A stretch of DNA of 64,000 bases. It comes from JBKBMT01 sp046295655 (GTDB lineage Bacteria > Pseudomonadota > Alphaproteobacteria > Rhodobacterales > Rhodobacteraceae). Below the pieces are notes generated by a model. That model was not told where the DNA came from and ran no database searches. It saw only the letters and a program-made list of their open reading frames with translations. The position numbers and the translations under genes are program-made. The stretch is from assembly GCA_046295655.1 (NCBI GenBank), contig JBKBMT010000001.1:67037-131036 (forward strand), written 5' to 3'. Shown here piece after piece: positions 1 through 8,651 of the stretch (positions are counted from its first letter, which is position 1; the number at the start of each line of letters is the position of its first letter).

Positions 1-92
1 GGCGCCGCGCCCATGTCCCGCGCCGCCTGTGCCCGCAGATCTGCCGCGATCAGCCGGCGAAGCGCAAGGATGACATCCGGGTCGTTCTGCAT
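1..92 (-). CDS. Partial hypothetical protein (N-terminus only)
   Basis: The first 30 codons of a minus-strand gene run off the left edge. It starts with ATG at 92 and reads MQNDPDVILALRRLIAADLR and onward. The third codon positions are mostly G or C, as in the neighbouring genes, and there is no stop. The visible residues suggest an amphipathic helix. I do not recognise a family from so short a piece. It is divergent from dinB, with about 110 bases between the two starts. Confidence 0.45.
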   Translation of the reverse strand, partial: MQNDPDVILALRRLIAADLRAQAARDMGAA

Positions 93-105
93 GGCCTACA
101 GTCCT

Positions 106-134
106 CGGTTGTATCGCAGACCGTATCGCAACCG
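106..134. promoter_or_regulatory. Repeat-rich site in divergent promoter region
   Basis: Inverted arms CGGTTG (106-111) and CAACCG (129-134) enclose two copies of GTATCGCA (111-118 and 123-130) spaced 12 bases apart. The site lies between the divergent starts at 92 and 202, where an operator would be expected. No regulator is identified; the role is inferred from symmetry and position only. Confidence 0.3.
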
Positions 135-201
135 GAAACGGCAAAGGCGCAGCGGGATCGGGGCCTTTTCGTGTCGCCTTCAGCGGTGATACTCTGATGC
201 A

Positions 202-1452
202 GTGCCGTCGCTCTGCCGTTCCTGTCTGACAATCTTCGACGCAGGCCAGCGCTGCCCCGCGTGCCGGTCGCCGAGGGTCGTCGCGCACCCGGAGCTGTTC
301 GACCTGTCGATCGCGCATATCGATTGCGATGCCTTCTACGCCAGCGTCGAGAAGCGCGACAATCCGGCGCTGCGCGACCGGGCGGTCGTTATCGGGGGCG
401 GGCAGCGCGGGGTGGTCTCGACCTGCTGCTACATTGCCCGGATCGCCGGGGTCCGGTCGGCGATGCCGATGTTCGAGGCGCTGCGCCGCTGTCCCGACGC
501 CGTCGTGGTGAAGCCCCGCATGTCGGTCTATGCGTCCGTGTCTGCCCGGATCCGCGCCATGATGGAGGCGCTGACCCCTGCCGTCGAACCCCTGTCGCTG
601 GACGAGGCGTTCCTCGATCTCTCCGGAACCGCCCGGCTTCACCATGCACCGCCCGCGGTCGTGCTTGCCCGGCTTGCTGCAAGCATCGAAGCCGAACTTG
701 GCCTCACCGTCTCGATCGGCCTGTCGCACAACAAGTTCCTCGCCAAGATCGCGTCGGACCTCGACAAGCCTCGGGGCTTCTCCGTGATCGGCGAGGGCGA
801 AACCGAGGATTTCCTGCGCCCGCGGTCGGTGGGGGTGATCTGGGGCGTCGGGCTGGCCAGTCGCGCCGCATTGGAGGAGGCCGGCATCCGGACCATCGGG
901 GACCTGTTGCGTTGGGACCGGGGCGACCTGATCGCGCGCTTCGGCCAGATGGGCGACCGACTATGGCACCTTGCGCGCGGCCGGGACAACCGGCGGGTCA
1001 GCCCGAATGCGCCGGTCCGCTCGATCTCGAAGGAGATCACCCTGAACGAGGATACTGCCGATCCGGACCTCATCGCCGGGCATCTGTGGCGACTGGCCGA
1101 ACAGGTGGCCGACCGGGCCAAGGCCAGGGCGCTGGCAGGACAGGTCATCACGTTGAAGCTGAAGCGCGCCGATCATCGCATCCTGACCCGACGCCGGCAG
1201 CTGTCGGCGCCCACGCAGCTTGCCGATTCGATCTGGCGCACCGCAGAGGGATTGCGTGCGGAGCTGGATGAGAAGGGGCCGTTCCGGCTGATCGGGGTCG
1301 GACTTTCGGTCCTGTGCGCCGACACCCAGGCCGACCCTGCCGATCTGCTTGATCCCGACGCGGCCCGGCGCGCGGCGGCCGAACGCGCGACCGATGCGAT
1401 CCGGGCCCGGTTCGGCGCCGGGGCAATCGTCAAGGGACGTGCCCTGCGCTAG
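202..1452 (+). CDS. dinB: DNA polymerase IV (Y-family, DinB)
   Basis: Error-prone translesion polymerase of 416 residues. The catalytic carboxylates are visible in DCDAFYASVE (residues 41-50) and SLDEAFLD (132-139, acidic pair D134/E135). An N-terminal extension carries two CXXC pairs (C5/C8 and C18/C21), a zinc-ribbon-like module found in Rhodobacterales DinB but absent from Escherichia coli Pol IV. The start is GTG at 202, since the cysteine module begins immediately after it. No alphaproteobacterial SOS box (GTTC-N7-GTTC) was seen upstream. The C-terminus lacks a clear QLXLF clamp-binding motif. The last 4 bases overlap the end of the convergent deaminase gene. Confidence 0.93.
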   Translation: MPSLCRSCLTIFDAGQRCPACRSPRVVAHPELFDLSIAHIDCDAFYASVEKRDNPALRDRAVVIGGGQRGVVSTCCYIARIAGVRSAMPMFEALRRCPDAVVVKPRMSVYASVSARIRAMMEALTPAVEPLSLDEAFLDLSGTARLHHAPPAVVLARLAASIEAELGLTVSIGLSHNKFLAKIASDLDKPRGFSVIGEGETEDFLRPRSVGVIWGVGLASRAALEEAGIRTIGDLLRWDRGDLIARFGQMGDRLWHLARGRDNRRVSPNAPVRSISKEITLNEDTADPDLIAGHLWRLAEQVADRAKARALAGQVITLKLKRADHRILTRRRQLSAPTQLADSIWRTAEGLRAELDEKGPFRLIGVGLSVLCADTQADPADLLDPDAARRAAAERATDAIRARFGAGAIVKGRALR

Positions 1453-2735
1453 CCTGGCCGGAGCGGGTGGCGACGGCGCACGGCGTCGGGGCGACCCGGC
1501 AGGCGCAGCCGCGCGTCACCCCGCGACGTTTCGGAAACGACCCGTCCGTTCGAGACCACCCACAGCCGGGCCGGGCGGAGCCGCACCGCCTCGACCGGAT
1601 CTCCAGCGTCCAGCACGACGAGCGACGCGCGGCAGCCGGGCGCCAGGCCGTAGCCTTCCAGCCCGAGGATCCGCGCGGGCACCTCCGTAACCATGTCGAA
1701 ACAGGCGCGCATCTCGGCCGGATGCGACATCTGGGCGACATGCAGGCCCATGAAGGCCACGTCCAGCATGTCGGCGGTGCCCAGAGAATACCAGGGATCG
1801 CGGACGCAATCCTGGCCCCAGGCCACGTCGATCCCCGCAGCGCGCAATTCGCGAACCCGGGTCAGACCGCGCCGTTTCGGGAAAGTGTCATGCCGGCCCT
1901 GGAGCATGATGTTGATCAGAGGGTTCGGAATGGCCGCCAGCCCGGCCTCGGCCATCAGAGGGATCAGTTTCGAGACATAGTAGTTGTCCATCGAATGCAT
2001 CGAGGTCAGATGCGACCCCGCCGCCCGGCCCTGCAACCCGCAGCGCACGACCTCGGCGGCCAGGGTCTCGACATGCCGGCTCAGTGGGTCGTCGGTCTCG
2101 TCGCAGTGCAGGTCGATCCGCAGGCCGCGATCCGCCGCGATCTCGCACAGGTCGCGGACCGAGGCCGCGCCATCCTGCATCGTCCGCTCGAAATGCGGGA
2201 TGCCTCCGACCACGTCCACACCCAGGTCCAGCGCGCGGATCAGGTTCGCCCGCGCCGTCGGGTCGCGATAGAGCCCGTCCTGCGGGAAGGCGACGAGTTG
2301 CAGGTCGAGGTAGGGGCGGACCTTGTCGCGCACCGCCAGCATCGCCTCGACCCCCAGCAACCGGTCGTCGCAGACATCGACATGGCTGCGGATCGCGAGG
2401 AGCCCCAGCGACACCGCCCAGTCGCAATAGGCCAGCGCGCGCTCGACCATTGCCTCGACCGTCACTATCCCCTTCAGCTCGCCCCAGAGAGAGATCCCTT
2501 CCAGAAGCGTGCCCGAGGCATTGATCCGCGGGGTTCCGTAGGACAGCACCGCGTCGAGGTGGAAATGCGCATCCACGAAGGGCGGGCTGACCAGATCGCC
2601 CGTCGCCTCGATCACCCGTCCGGCCTCGGCGTCAAGCCGCGGGGCGACGGCGGCGATACGGTCGCCGCGGATGCCGATATCGGCAACCTGCCCGTCCGGG
2701 AGGGTGCCGCCTCTTACGATCAGATCGAAGCTCAT
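1449..2735 (-). CDS. codA: Cytosine deaminase-like amidohydrolase
   Basis: Amidohydrolase-superfamily enzyme of 428 residues, closely patterned on E. coli CodA, which hydrolyses cytosine to uracil and ammonia. The metal ligands fall in the expected places: HFH (57 and 59), HCDE (H210, E213), the SHLTSMHS block (H242) and D309. Each is offset by four from the E. coli numbering. E. coli has GHDD at the last site and this protein has GQDC, so substrate preference may differ. ATG at 2735 overlaps the stop of the upstream permease gene (ATGA). It is the last gene of a BmpA-type importer operon, which suggests that imported nucleobases or nucleosides feed this enzyme. Confidence 0.85.
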   Translation of the reverse strand: MSFDLIVRGGTLPDGQVADIGIRGDRIAAVAPRLDAEAGRVIEATGDLVSPPFVDAHFHLDAVLSYGTPRINASGTLLEGISLWGELKGIVTVEAMVERALAYCDWAVSLGLLAIRSHVDVCDDRLLGVEAMLAVRDKVRPYLDLQLVAFPQDGLYRDPTARANLIRALDLGVDVVGGIPHFERTMQDGAASVRDLCEIAADRGLRIDLHCDETDDPLSRHVETLAAEVVRCGLQGRAAGSHLTSMHSMDNYYVSKLIPLMAEAGLAAIPNPLINIMLQGRHDTFPKRRGLTRVRELRAAGIDVAWGQDCVRDPWYSLGTADMLDVAFMGLHVAQMSHPAEMRACFDMVTEVPARILGLEGYGLAPGCRASLVVLDAGDPVEAVRLRPARLWVVSNGRVVSETSRGDARLRLPGRPDAVRRRHPLRPG

Positions 2736-3676
2736 CTTTCCCCCTTTCGCCACGGCTGCATCAGGGCAGCCGGCACCGCGGCCCGCCGCGACATCACGAC
2801 CAGGGCGAGAATGGCCAGCAGATAGGGCAGGGCGAGGAACAGCTGGTAGGGCAGCACCGCACCCAGCGGAGTCTGCTGCAGGCGCACCTGAAACGCGTCG
2901 AAGGCGGCGAACAGGACCGCCGCCAGCACCGCCCGCCCCGGCCGCCATGCGCCCACCACAACCAGGGCGATACAGACCCAGCCGCGGCCGTTGACCATCT
3001 CGAAGAAGAAGCTGGAAAAGGCCGACAGCGTCAGGAATGCCCCGCCCAGCCCCATCAGCCCCGAACCCACCACGACTGCACCGATCCGCAGCACGGTGAC
3101 ATCAAGCCCCTGTGCTTCGACCGCGGCCGGATTCTCACCGACGGCCCGCAGTGCAAGCCCGAGCGGCGTGCGCCACAGGACATAGGTCACGACGCCTGCC
3201 AGCGCGAAGGCCAGATAGGTCAGTGGCGTCTGTGCAAAAAGCGCCGGCCCGATCAGCGGCAGATCCGACAGGACCGGCACCGGCCATGGCTGGAACGGTT
3301 CGATCCGCGGCGGCGACGTGACCTGCGGCAGTGCCAGGCGATAGGCGAAATACGAGGCCGCCGTGGCCAGCAGCGTGATCCCCAGCCCCACCACATGCTG
3401 CGACAGGCCCAGCGGCACGGTCAGCAGCCCGTGCAGCAGCCCGAAGGCCATGCCCGCCGCCACTGCCACCGCGACCCCGCCCCACAGCGGCAGACCGGAC
3501 CAGACCGCGATCCAGCCGGAGAAGGCCCCGGCAACCATGATGCCCTCGATCCCGAGGTTCAGAACGCCGGCGCGCTCGCAGATCAGTTCCCCCATCGTGG
3601 CGAAGATAAGCGGCGAGGCGATGCGAATCGTGGCCACCCAGAAGGCCGCGGTCGCCAGGATCTCCAGCATGTCCAC
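2732..3676 (-). CDS. ABC permease, nucleoside/BMP-type (YufQ-like)
   Basis: Inner-membrane permease of 314 residues with about eight or nine hydrophobic segments and the family block ERAGVLNLGIEGIMVAGAF near residues 34-52. That block is typical of BPD_transp_2 permeases paired with BmpA-type binding proteins. It forms the translocation channel with the product of the next upstream gene. The start is GTG at 3676, three bases from the upstream stop; ATG at 3670 is an equally reasonable choice. The stop overlaps the start of the deaminase gene. The substrate is inferred to be a nucleoside or nucleobase from the neighbouring binding protein and deaminase. Confidence 0.88.
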   Translation of the reverse strand: MDMLEILATAAFWVATIRIASPLIFATMGELICERAGVLNLGIEGIMVAGAFSGWIAVWSGLPLWGGVAVAVAAGMAFGLLHGLLTVPLGLSQHVVGLGITLLATAASYFAYRLALPQVTSPPRIEPFQPWPVPVLSDLPLIGPALFAQTPLTYLAFALAGVVTYVLWRTPLGLALRAVGENPAAVEAQGLDVTVLRIGAVVVGSGLMGLGGAFLTLSAFSSFFFEMVNGRGWVCIALVVVGAWRPGRAVLAAVLFAAFDAFQVRLQQTPLGAVLPYQLFLALPYLLAILALVVMSRRAAVPAALMQPWRKGER

Positions 3677-3679
3677 CGG

Positions 3680-4729
3680 CTACCTCCAGACGATCCGGTA
3701 GCGCGACAGGCCGACCGCAAGGACCATGAACAGCAGCGCGACCGCCAGCAGCACGTCGGCGATATAGCTTGGGACACCGGCGGCCCGGCTCATGCTGTCG
3801 GCACCGACGAAGACGCCGGCGACGAACAGCGCGGCCAGAACGACGCCCAGCGGGTGAAGCAGCGCCAGCATGGCCACCACGATGCCGGTATAGCCATAGC
3901 CCGGCGACAGATCGCGGCTTAGGTTGCCGCGCAGCCCCGACACCTCGGAAAACCCCGCCAGAGCCGCGAGCCCGCCCGATATCAGCGCGGTCTGGACAAG
4001 CACCCGGTTGACCGGAATGCCGGCGAAGCGCGCCGCCTCCGCGTTCAGCCCCACCGCGCGGATCCGGTAGCCGAGGACGGTGCGTGCCTGCATGACCCAC
4101 ACCAGAACCGCCGCGATCAGCGCCAGCGCGAAGCCCCAGTGCAGCCGCAGGCCGTCCACGATGCGCGGCAGCCGCGCCTCGCGGATCAGCGGCGCCGACT
4201 TCGGCCAGCCCATCCCGCGGGGATCCTTCAGGGGCCCCTCGACCAGCCACGAGACGATCAGCAGCATCACGAAGTTCAGCAGAAGCGTCGTCACCACCTC
4301 GTCCACGCCGAACCGGGTCTTGAGCACCACGGGGCCAAGCAGCACCAGCGCCCCGGCCACCATCGCCGCCAGCGCCATCACCGGCAGCAGCGCGGCCGAG
4401 GGCCAGGGCAGGGCGCCGGCACCCAGCAGGACCGCGATCACCGCACCCGCGTAAAGCTGCGCCTCGGCGCCGATGTTCCATAGCCGCGCCCGGAAGGCGA
4501 CGGCGACGGCGAGTCCGGTGAAGATCAGCGGCGTCGCCCGGTTCAGCGTTTCCAGGAGCGCGAACCGGCTGCCTGCCGCGCCGTTGACGATCAGCCCGAG
4601 CGTCGGCAGCGGCGCGGCCCCGGCCATGGCGACCAGCGCCATCGCGACCCCGAGCGTTGCAACCAGCGCCAGCACCGGCAGCCCGACCCGGCGCGAAAGC
4701 CCTGGTGCGGCAAGCGGTTCAAGCCGCAT
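3680..4729 (-). CDS. ABC permease, nucleoside/BMP-type (YufP-like)
   Basis: Permease of 349 residues with an N-terminal hydrophobic segment, multiple further membrane spans, and the conserved stretch NIGAEAQLYAGAV characteristic of YufP/BPD_transp_2 subunits. It pairs with the permease encoded at 2732-3676. The chosen ATG at 4729 lies inside the last codons of the ATPase gene (11-base overlap). A longer reading back to 4825 would place 32 non-conserved residues in front and was not used. Confidence 0.88.
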   Translation of the reverse strand: MRLEPLAAPGLSRRVGLPVLALVATLGVAMALVAMAGAAPLPTLGLIVNGAAGSRFALLETLNRATPLIFTGLAVAVAFRARLWNIGAEAQLYAGAVIAVLLGAGALPWPSAALLPVMALAAMVAGALVLLGPVVLKTRFGVDEVVTTLLLNFVMLLIVSWLVEGPLKDPRGMGWPKSAPLIREARLPRIVDGLRLHWGFALALIAAVLVWVMQARTVLGYRIRAVGLNAEAARFAGIPVNRVLVQTALISGGLAALAGFSEVSGLRGNLSRDLSPGYGYTGIVVAMLALLHPLGVVLAALFVAGVFVGADSMSRAAGVPSYIADVLLAVALLFMVLAVGLSRYRIVWR

Positions 4730-6269
4730 CGGCCGCCTCGGCAAATCCGTGACCCGCCATCCACAGCCCGAGTTCGGCCACCCCGACCGAACCGCGGGCG
4801 AAGGCGGGCGAAAGGCGGCCCGCACTGACGACGTGGATGACGTCGGAGAGCGCCAGGATCTCGTCCAGATCCTCGGAGATCAGCAGGACGGCCGCGCCCG
4901 CATCCCGCGCCGCGACAAGCCGCCCCTGGATCCAGGCGATGGCGCCGATGTCCAGCCCGCGCACCGGCTGGTTTGCCAGGATGATGCCCGGGCGCGCCTC
5001 CAGCACCCGGCCGAGGATCAGCTTCTGCATGTTCCCGCCCGACAGGAGCCGTGCCGGCAGATCGGGGCCGGGACAGCGAACGTCGTAACGGGCGATGATA
5101 TCCCTGGCATGGCCCTCGGCCAGGCGCCAGTTCAGGAAACCGCCGCGCGAGAAGGGCGGCCGGGCGTGCGATTCGAGGATTGCGTTCTCGGTCAGGGTGA
5201 AGTCGGCCACCGTGCCGGCGCGATGCCGATCCTCGGGGATGCGTCCGACTCCCGCGGCAAGGGACGCGGCGGGCGACCATCGTCCCGGAACGCGACCCTC
5301 GATCTCGATCCGCCCCGCCGCGGGTTTCTCCAGCCCGGCGACGAGCCCGGCAATCGCCGCCTGTCCGTTGCCGGAAACCCCGGCCAGCCCGGTGATCTGG
5401 CCCGCGCGCAACTCCAGCGTCACGCCGCGAAGACCCGGCGCTGCGCCGCTTGCCGGCGTCGTCACATCCCGCAGCGCAAGCCGGACAGGCCCCGCAGTCC
5501 CGCGTGCCGGACTGGGCAGATCCACGCTGCCGCCCACCATCATCGCGGCCAGACGTTCCCGGTCGGTGTCGCAGGTGGCAACCTCGGCCACGACGCGGCC
5601 GCGGCGCAGCACGGCGCAGCGGTCCGAGACGGCCAGAACCTCGTGCAGCTTGTGGCTGATGAAGATGACCGAGAGGCCGCGCGTCACCATGTTCCGCAGG
5701 GTTGCGAACAGCGCCTCCGACTCCTGCGGGGTCAGCACCGCGGTCGGTTCGTCCAGCACGAGGATCCGCACGTCGCGGTAGAGCGCCTTCAGGATCTCGA
5801 CGCGCTGCTGCTGCCCGACCGACAGGCTCCCGACCCGCGCCGCCGGATCGACCGCCAGACCGAAGTCGCGGGCCAGTTGCGCAATCCGCGTCCGCGCCTG
5901 CCGCACGGGCAGCATGGCGCGCCAAAGCGGCTCGGTGCCCAGCAGGATGTTCTCTTCGACGGTCAGGTTCTGCGCCAGGGTGAAATGTTGATGGACCATC
6001 CCGACCCCTGCCGCCAGCGCCGCACCGGGATCGCCAGGCGGCAAGGGGCGCCCGAATACCTCGACGCTGCCGGATTCGGCCGTGTAATGGCCGAACAGGA
6101 TGTTCATCAGCGTGGTCTTGCCGGCACCGTTCTCGCCCAGAAGCGCAAGGATCTCGCCGCGCCGCAACGTCAGCGAGATGTCGTCGCTGGCGACGACCGG
6201 TCCGAAGGTGCGGGTTATGCCGGACAGGCGCAGGACGATGTCCTGCGCCGCCGCGTTCTGGTCGCTCAC
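4719..6269 (-). CDS. Sugar/nucleoside-type ABC ATPase, tandem domains
   Basis: Fused double ATPase of 516 residues, of the RbsA/MglA/YufO kind. The first half has a complete set: Walker A GENGAGKTT near residues 45-53, Q-loop region HQHFTL, signature LSVGQQQR and Walker B ILVLDEPTA. The second half is degenerate, with GVSGNGQA in place of Walker A and LANQPVRGLD in place of Walker B, while its signature LSGGN is intact. This asymmetry is normal for the family. The start is GTG at 6269, overlapping the stop of the binding-protein gene (GTGA). Confidence 0.9.
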   Translation of the reverse strand: MSDQNAAAQDIVLRLSGITRTFGPVVASDDISLTLRRGEILALLGENGAGKTTLMNILFGHYTAESGSVEVFGRPLPPGDPGAALAAGVGMVHQHFTLAQNLTVEENILLGTEPLWRAMLPVRQARTRIAQLARDFGLAVDPAARVGSLSVGQQQRVEILKALYRDVRILVLDEPTAVLTPQESEALFATLRNMVTRGLSVIFISHKLHEVLAVSDRCAVLRRGRVVAEVATCDTDRERLAAMMVGGSVDLPSPARGTAGPVRLALRDVTTPASGAAPGLRGVTLELRAGQITGLAGVSGNGQAAIAGLVAGLEKPAAGRIEIEGRVPGRWSPAASLAAGVGRIPEDRHRAGTVADFTLTENAILESHARPPFSRGGFLNWRLAEGHARDIIARYDVRCPGPDLPARLLSGGNMQKLILGRVLEARPGIILANQPVRGLDIGAIAWIQGRLVAARDAGAAVLLISEDLDEILALSDVIHVVSAGRLSPAFARGSVGVAELGLWMAGHGFAEAADAA

Positions 6270-7285
6270 GACGATCTCGGCTCGTCGTCGTTGATCTCGA
6301 CCTCGAATGTGCCGGCGCGGATTGCGGCCTCGCGTTCCGCGGCCAGCGCCACCGCCTCGGCCGGCACCCGGCCCTCGAAGGTGCCGAGCGGCGACATCGA
6401 GCAGCCGCCATGCTTCATGAAGCTGTAGATGCCGTAATCCGCCGCGGTGAAATCGCCGGCGATCACCCGCTCCAGCGCCGCCTCGAAGGTCGGCTCGAAG
6501 TGCCAGAGCGCCGAGACGACGACCGTATCGGGATAGTCGGGCTGGGTGTCGATCACATTGCCGATCGACAGGATCCCCCGTTCCTGCGCCGCGTCCGAGA
6601 CGCCGAAGCGCTCTGCATACATGACGTCCGCGCCGGCGTCGATCATGGCGAAGGCGGTTTCCTTGGCCTTGGGCGGATCGAACCAGGACCCGATGAACGA
6701 CACCTGGAAACGGCAATCGGGCCGGGTCTCGCGCACGCCGGCCATGAAGGCATGCATCAGCCGGTTGACTTCGGGGATCGGGAAGCCGCCGACCATTCCC
6801 ATGTTGCCGGCGGTCGTCATCGCACCCGCGATGATCCCGGTCAGATAGCTGGCGTCCTGTATGTAGTTGTCGAAAACGGCAAAGTTCGGCAGCGCCGGAT
6901 CCTCCTTGAAGGACGAGCCCATCAGGAAGGCGACGTCGGGATAGTCGGCCGCGACCTCGCGCGCCTCGTCCTCGACCCCGAACACCTCGCCCACGATGAA
7001 GCGCACGCCGCTTTCGGCATACTCGCGCATCACCCGCGGATAGTCGGTGTTCGAGACATTCTCCGAGAAGGTATAGTTCACCCGCCCTCCATCCTGCGCC
7101 GCCGTGGCGGCCTTGTGGATGCGGCTGACCCATTGCTGTTCCACCGGCACCGTGTAGATGCCGGCCGTGCGGACCGGATCTGCGGCCAGAAGCCGGCGGG
7201 GCAAAAGCCCCGAACCCAGCGCGGCCGCACCGCCAGCCAGCATCAGCCTGCGGCGCGATACCGCGCCGAAACGCCTCGACTCCAT
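6266..7285 (-). CDS. BmpA-family substrate-binding protein
   Basis: Periplasmic binding protein of 339 residues of the Bmp family, whose members bind nucleosides, purines or related ligands. The N-terminus has a twin-arginine-like signal, SRRRLMLAGGAAALGSGLL, with cleavage expected near LLAADP, so export may be through Tat. It is not an obvious lipoprotein because no lipobox cysteine is present. The core contains the family pattern DAGADVMYAE. A good Shine-Dalgarno sequence (AGGGAGA) precedes ATG at 7285. It is the first gene of the five-gene importer operon that ends with codA. Confidence 0.9.
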   Translation of the reverse strand: MESRRFGAVSRRRLMLAGGAAALGSGLLPRRLLAADPVRTAGIYTVPVEQQWVSRIHKAATAAQDGGRVNYTFSENVSNTDYPRVMREYAESGVRFIVGEVFGVEDEAREVAADYPDVAFLMGSSFKEDPALPNFAVFDNYIQDASYLTGIIAGAMTTAGNMGMVGGFPIPEVNRLMHAFMAGVRETRPDCRFQVSFIGSWFDPPKAKETAFAMIDAGADVMYAERFGVSDAAQERGILSIGNVIDTQPDYPDTVVVSALWHFEPTFEAALERVIAGDFTAADYGIYSFMKHGGCSMSPLGTFEGRVPAEAVALAAEREAAIRAGTFEVEINDDEPRSS

Positions 7286-7426
7286 CGTCTGTCTCCCTGC
7301 GATACCGCGGGTTTACCCGCCTGTTGCGGCAACCAGCCTAGCCCCGAGACCGGCGTCAGGCAACGGGAAGCGCGGCGATCCTGCCGCGCGATCAGGCAGA
7401 TGCCCCATATTCGGGCAGCGATCGGC

Positions 7427-8647
7427 TCAATTCCCGGTCAGGTTCGGGCGCGGGACGATCCTCGTGCCGTCCGCGATCCGGTCGCCGGGAAAAAGCACCA
7501 CCGACTCGCCGGGTTGCAGCCCATCAAGCACCTGCGCCTCGACCCCGTTGCGCTGCCCGACGCTGACGACGGTCTGCACCGCGCGGCCGTCGATCTGGCG
7601 GAACACCGCCCAGTCGTCGCCGCGCCGGAACAGCGCGCCTTCGGGGATCCGCAGAACGTCCGTCTCTTCCCAGACGGCGATCTCGACGAAGACCCGGAAC
7701 CGGTGGCCAAGACCCGGCCGGGCCTCCGGCGGAGACACGAGATCGAGCACCACCGGAACCCGCTGTTCCTCGATCCCCAAGGCCGACACCCGGGTGAAGG
7801 CCGACGGCTCCACCCGCCGCACAACCGCCTCAAGACGGTCCGGCCCGCCCCAGCGGTCCAGCATCGCCCGGGCGCCGGGACGCACCCGGACTGCGTCCGA
7901 GGATAGCAGATCGACCACCACCTCCAGATCGGTCGGGTCGCCGATCTCGAGCAGCGGCGCGCCAGCCGTCACCAGCCGCGCCGAGGCCTGTTCCACCGAC
8001 AGCACGACCCCCGAAACGGGGGCAACGATGCGAACGCAGCATTCGCCGGCCGGTCCGTTCGGCAAGACCGTTTCGGGAACCAGAAGCTGCGCCTGCATCC
8101 GCGCCAGCGTCGCCCGGTGCAGGTCAAGCTCGCTGCGCGCGCCGTCGCGCGCGGCCTTGGCCCGGACATGGGCCTGTTCGCTGTCGTCCAGCATGCGCTG
8201 CGGAATGATCCCCCGCGCCGCAAGGCTGCGGTTCCGGTCGAGCTGCGCTGCGGCGAAGTCGAGGTCGGTCTCGGCGCGGGCAAGGTTCACCTCGGCCAGC
8301 CGGACCGCCGCCTCGGCCTCGGTCACCGCAGCCTGCGCCTGCGCCCGGGCCCGCGCGTCCAGAAGCGCGGGCTCGGCCGGGCTGATCTCGGCCACCACGG
8401 TCCGCCCGCGCTCGACCCTGTCGCCCACCTCGACCGGTGACCGCGAGGTGGTGCCGGCGATCGGCGCGGTGACGGCAAAGGGTTCGCGGATCCGCGTCAT
8501 GCCCTCGGCGCCGACGGTCACGACCATCGGCCCGCGTCGCACTTCGGCCAGATCGACCGGAACCGGGTCGGGCCGCAGCGCCCAGACCAGCGCCGCGACC
8601 ACCACCGCAAGCACCACGACCAGAACGCCCAGCCTTGCCCTGCTCAT
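7427..8647 (-). CDS. HlyD/MacA-type efflux adaptor
   Basis: Periplasmic adaptor of 406 residues. It has an N-terminal membrane anchor (residues 7-24), a beta-barrel and lipoyl half (VGDRVERGRTVV), and an alanine/arginine-rich coiled-coil hairpin from about 95 to 190. The second lipoyl half and C-terminal barrel follow. It would link the FtsX-type permease encoded just upstream to the outer membrane. No outer-membrane channel gene is nearby, so TolC must be encoded elsewhere. The gap to the permease gene is 4 bases. The exported substrate cannot be told from the sequence. Confidence 0.85.
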   Translation of the reverse strand: MSRARLGVLVVVLAVVVAALVWALRPDPVPVDLAEVRRGPMVVTVGAEGMTRIREPFAVTAPIAGTTSRSPVEVGDRVERGRTVVAEISPAEPALLDARARAQAQAAVTEAEAAVRLAEVNLARAETDLDFAAAQLDRNRSLAARGIIPQRMLDDSEQAHVRAKAARDGARSELDLHRATLARMQAQLLVPETVLPNGPAGECCVRIVAPVSGVVLSVEQASARLVTAGAPLLEIGDPTDLEVVVDLLSSDAVRVRPGARAMLDRWGGPDRLEAVVRRVEPSAFTRVSALGIEEQRVPVVLDLVSPPEARPGLGHRFRVFVEIAVWEETDVLRIPEGALFRRGDDWAVFRQIDGRAVQTVVSVGQRNGVEAQVLDGLQPGESVVLFPGDRIADGTRIVPRPNLTGN

Positions 8648-8651
8648 CGCA

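Noticed and set aside
93..201. SOS box in front of dinB
   Set aside because: No GTTC-N7-GTTC pattern is present; only an unrelated repeat was found.
1467..2825. Plus-strand open frame of about 450 codons
   Set aside because: Antisense to the deaminase gene, whose active-site residues are all in register; the frame has no recognisable motif.
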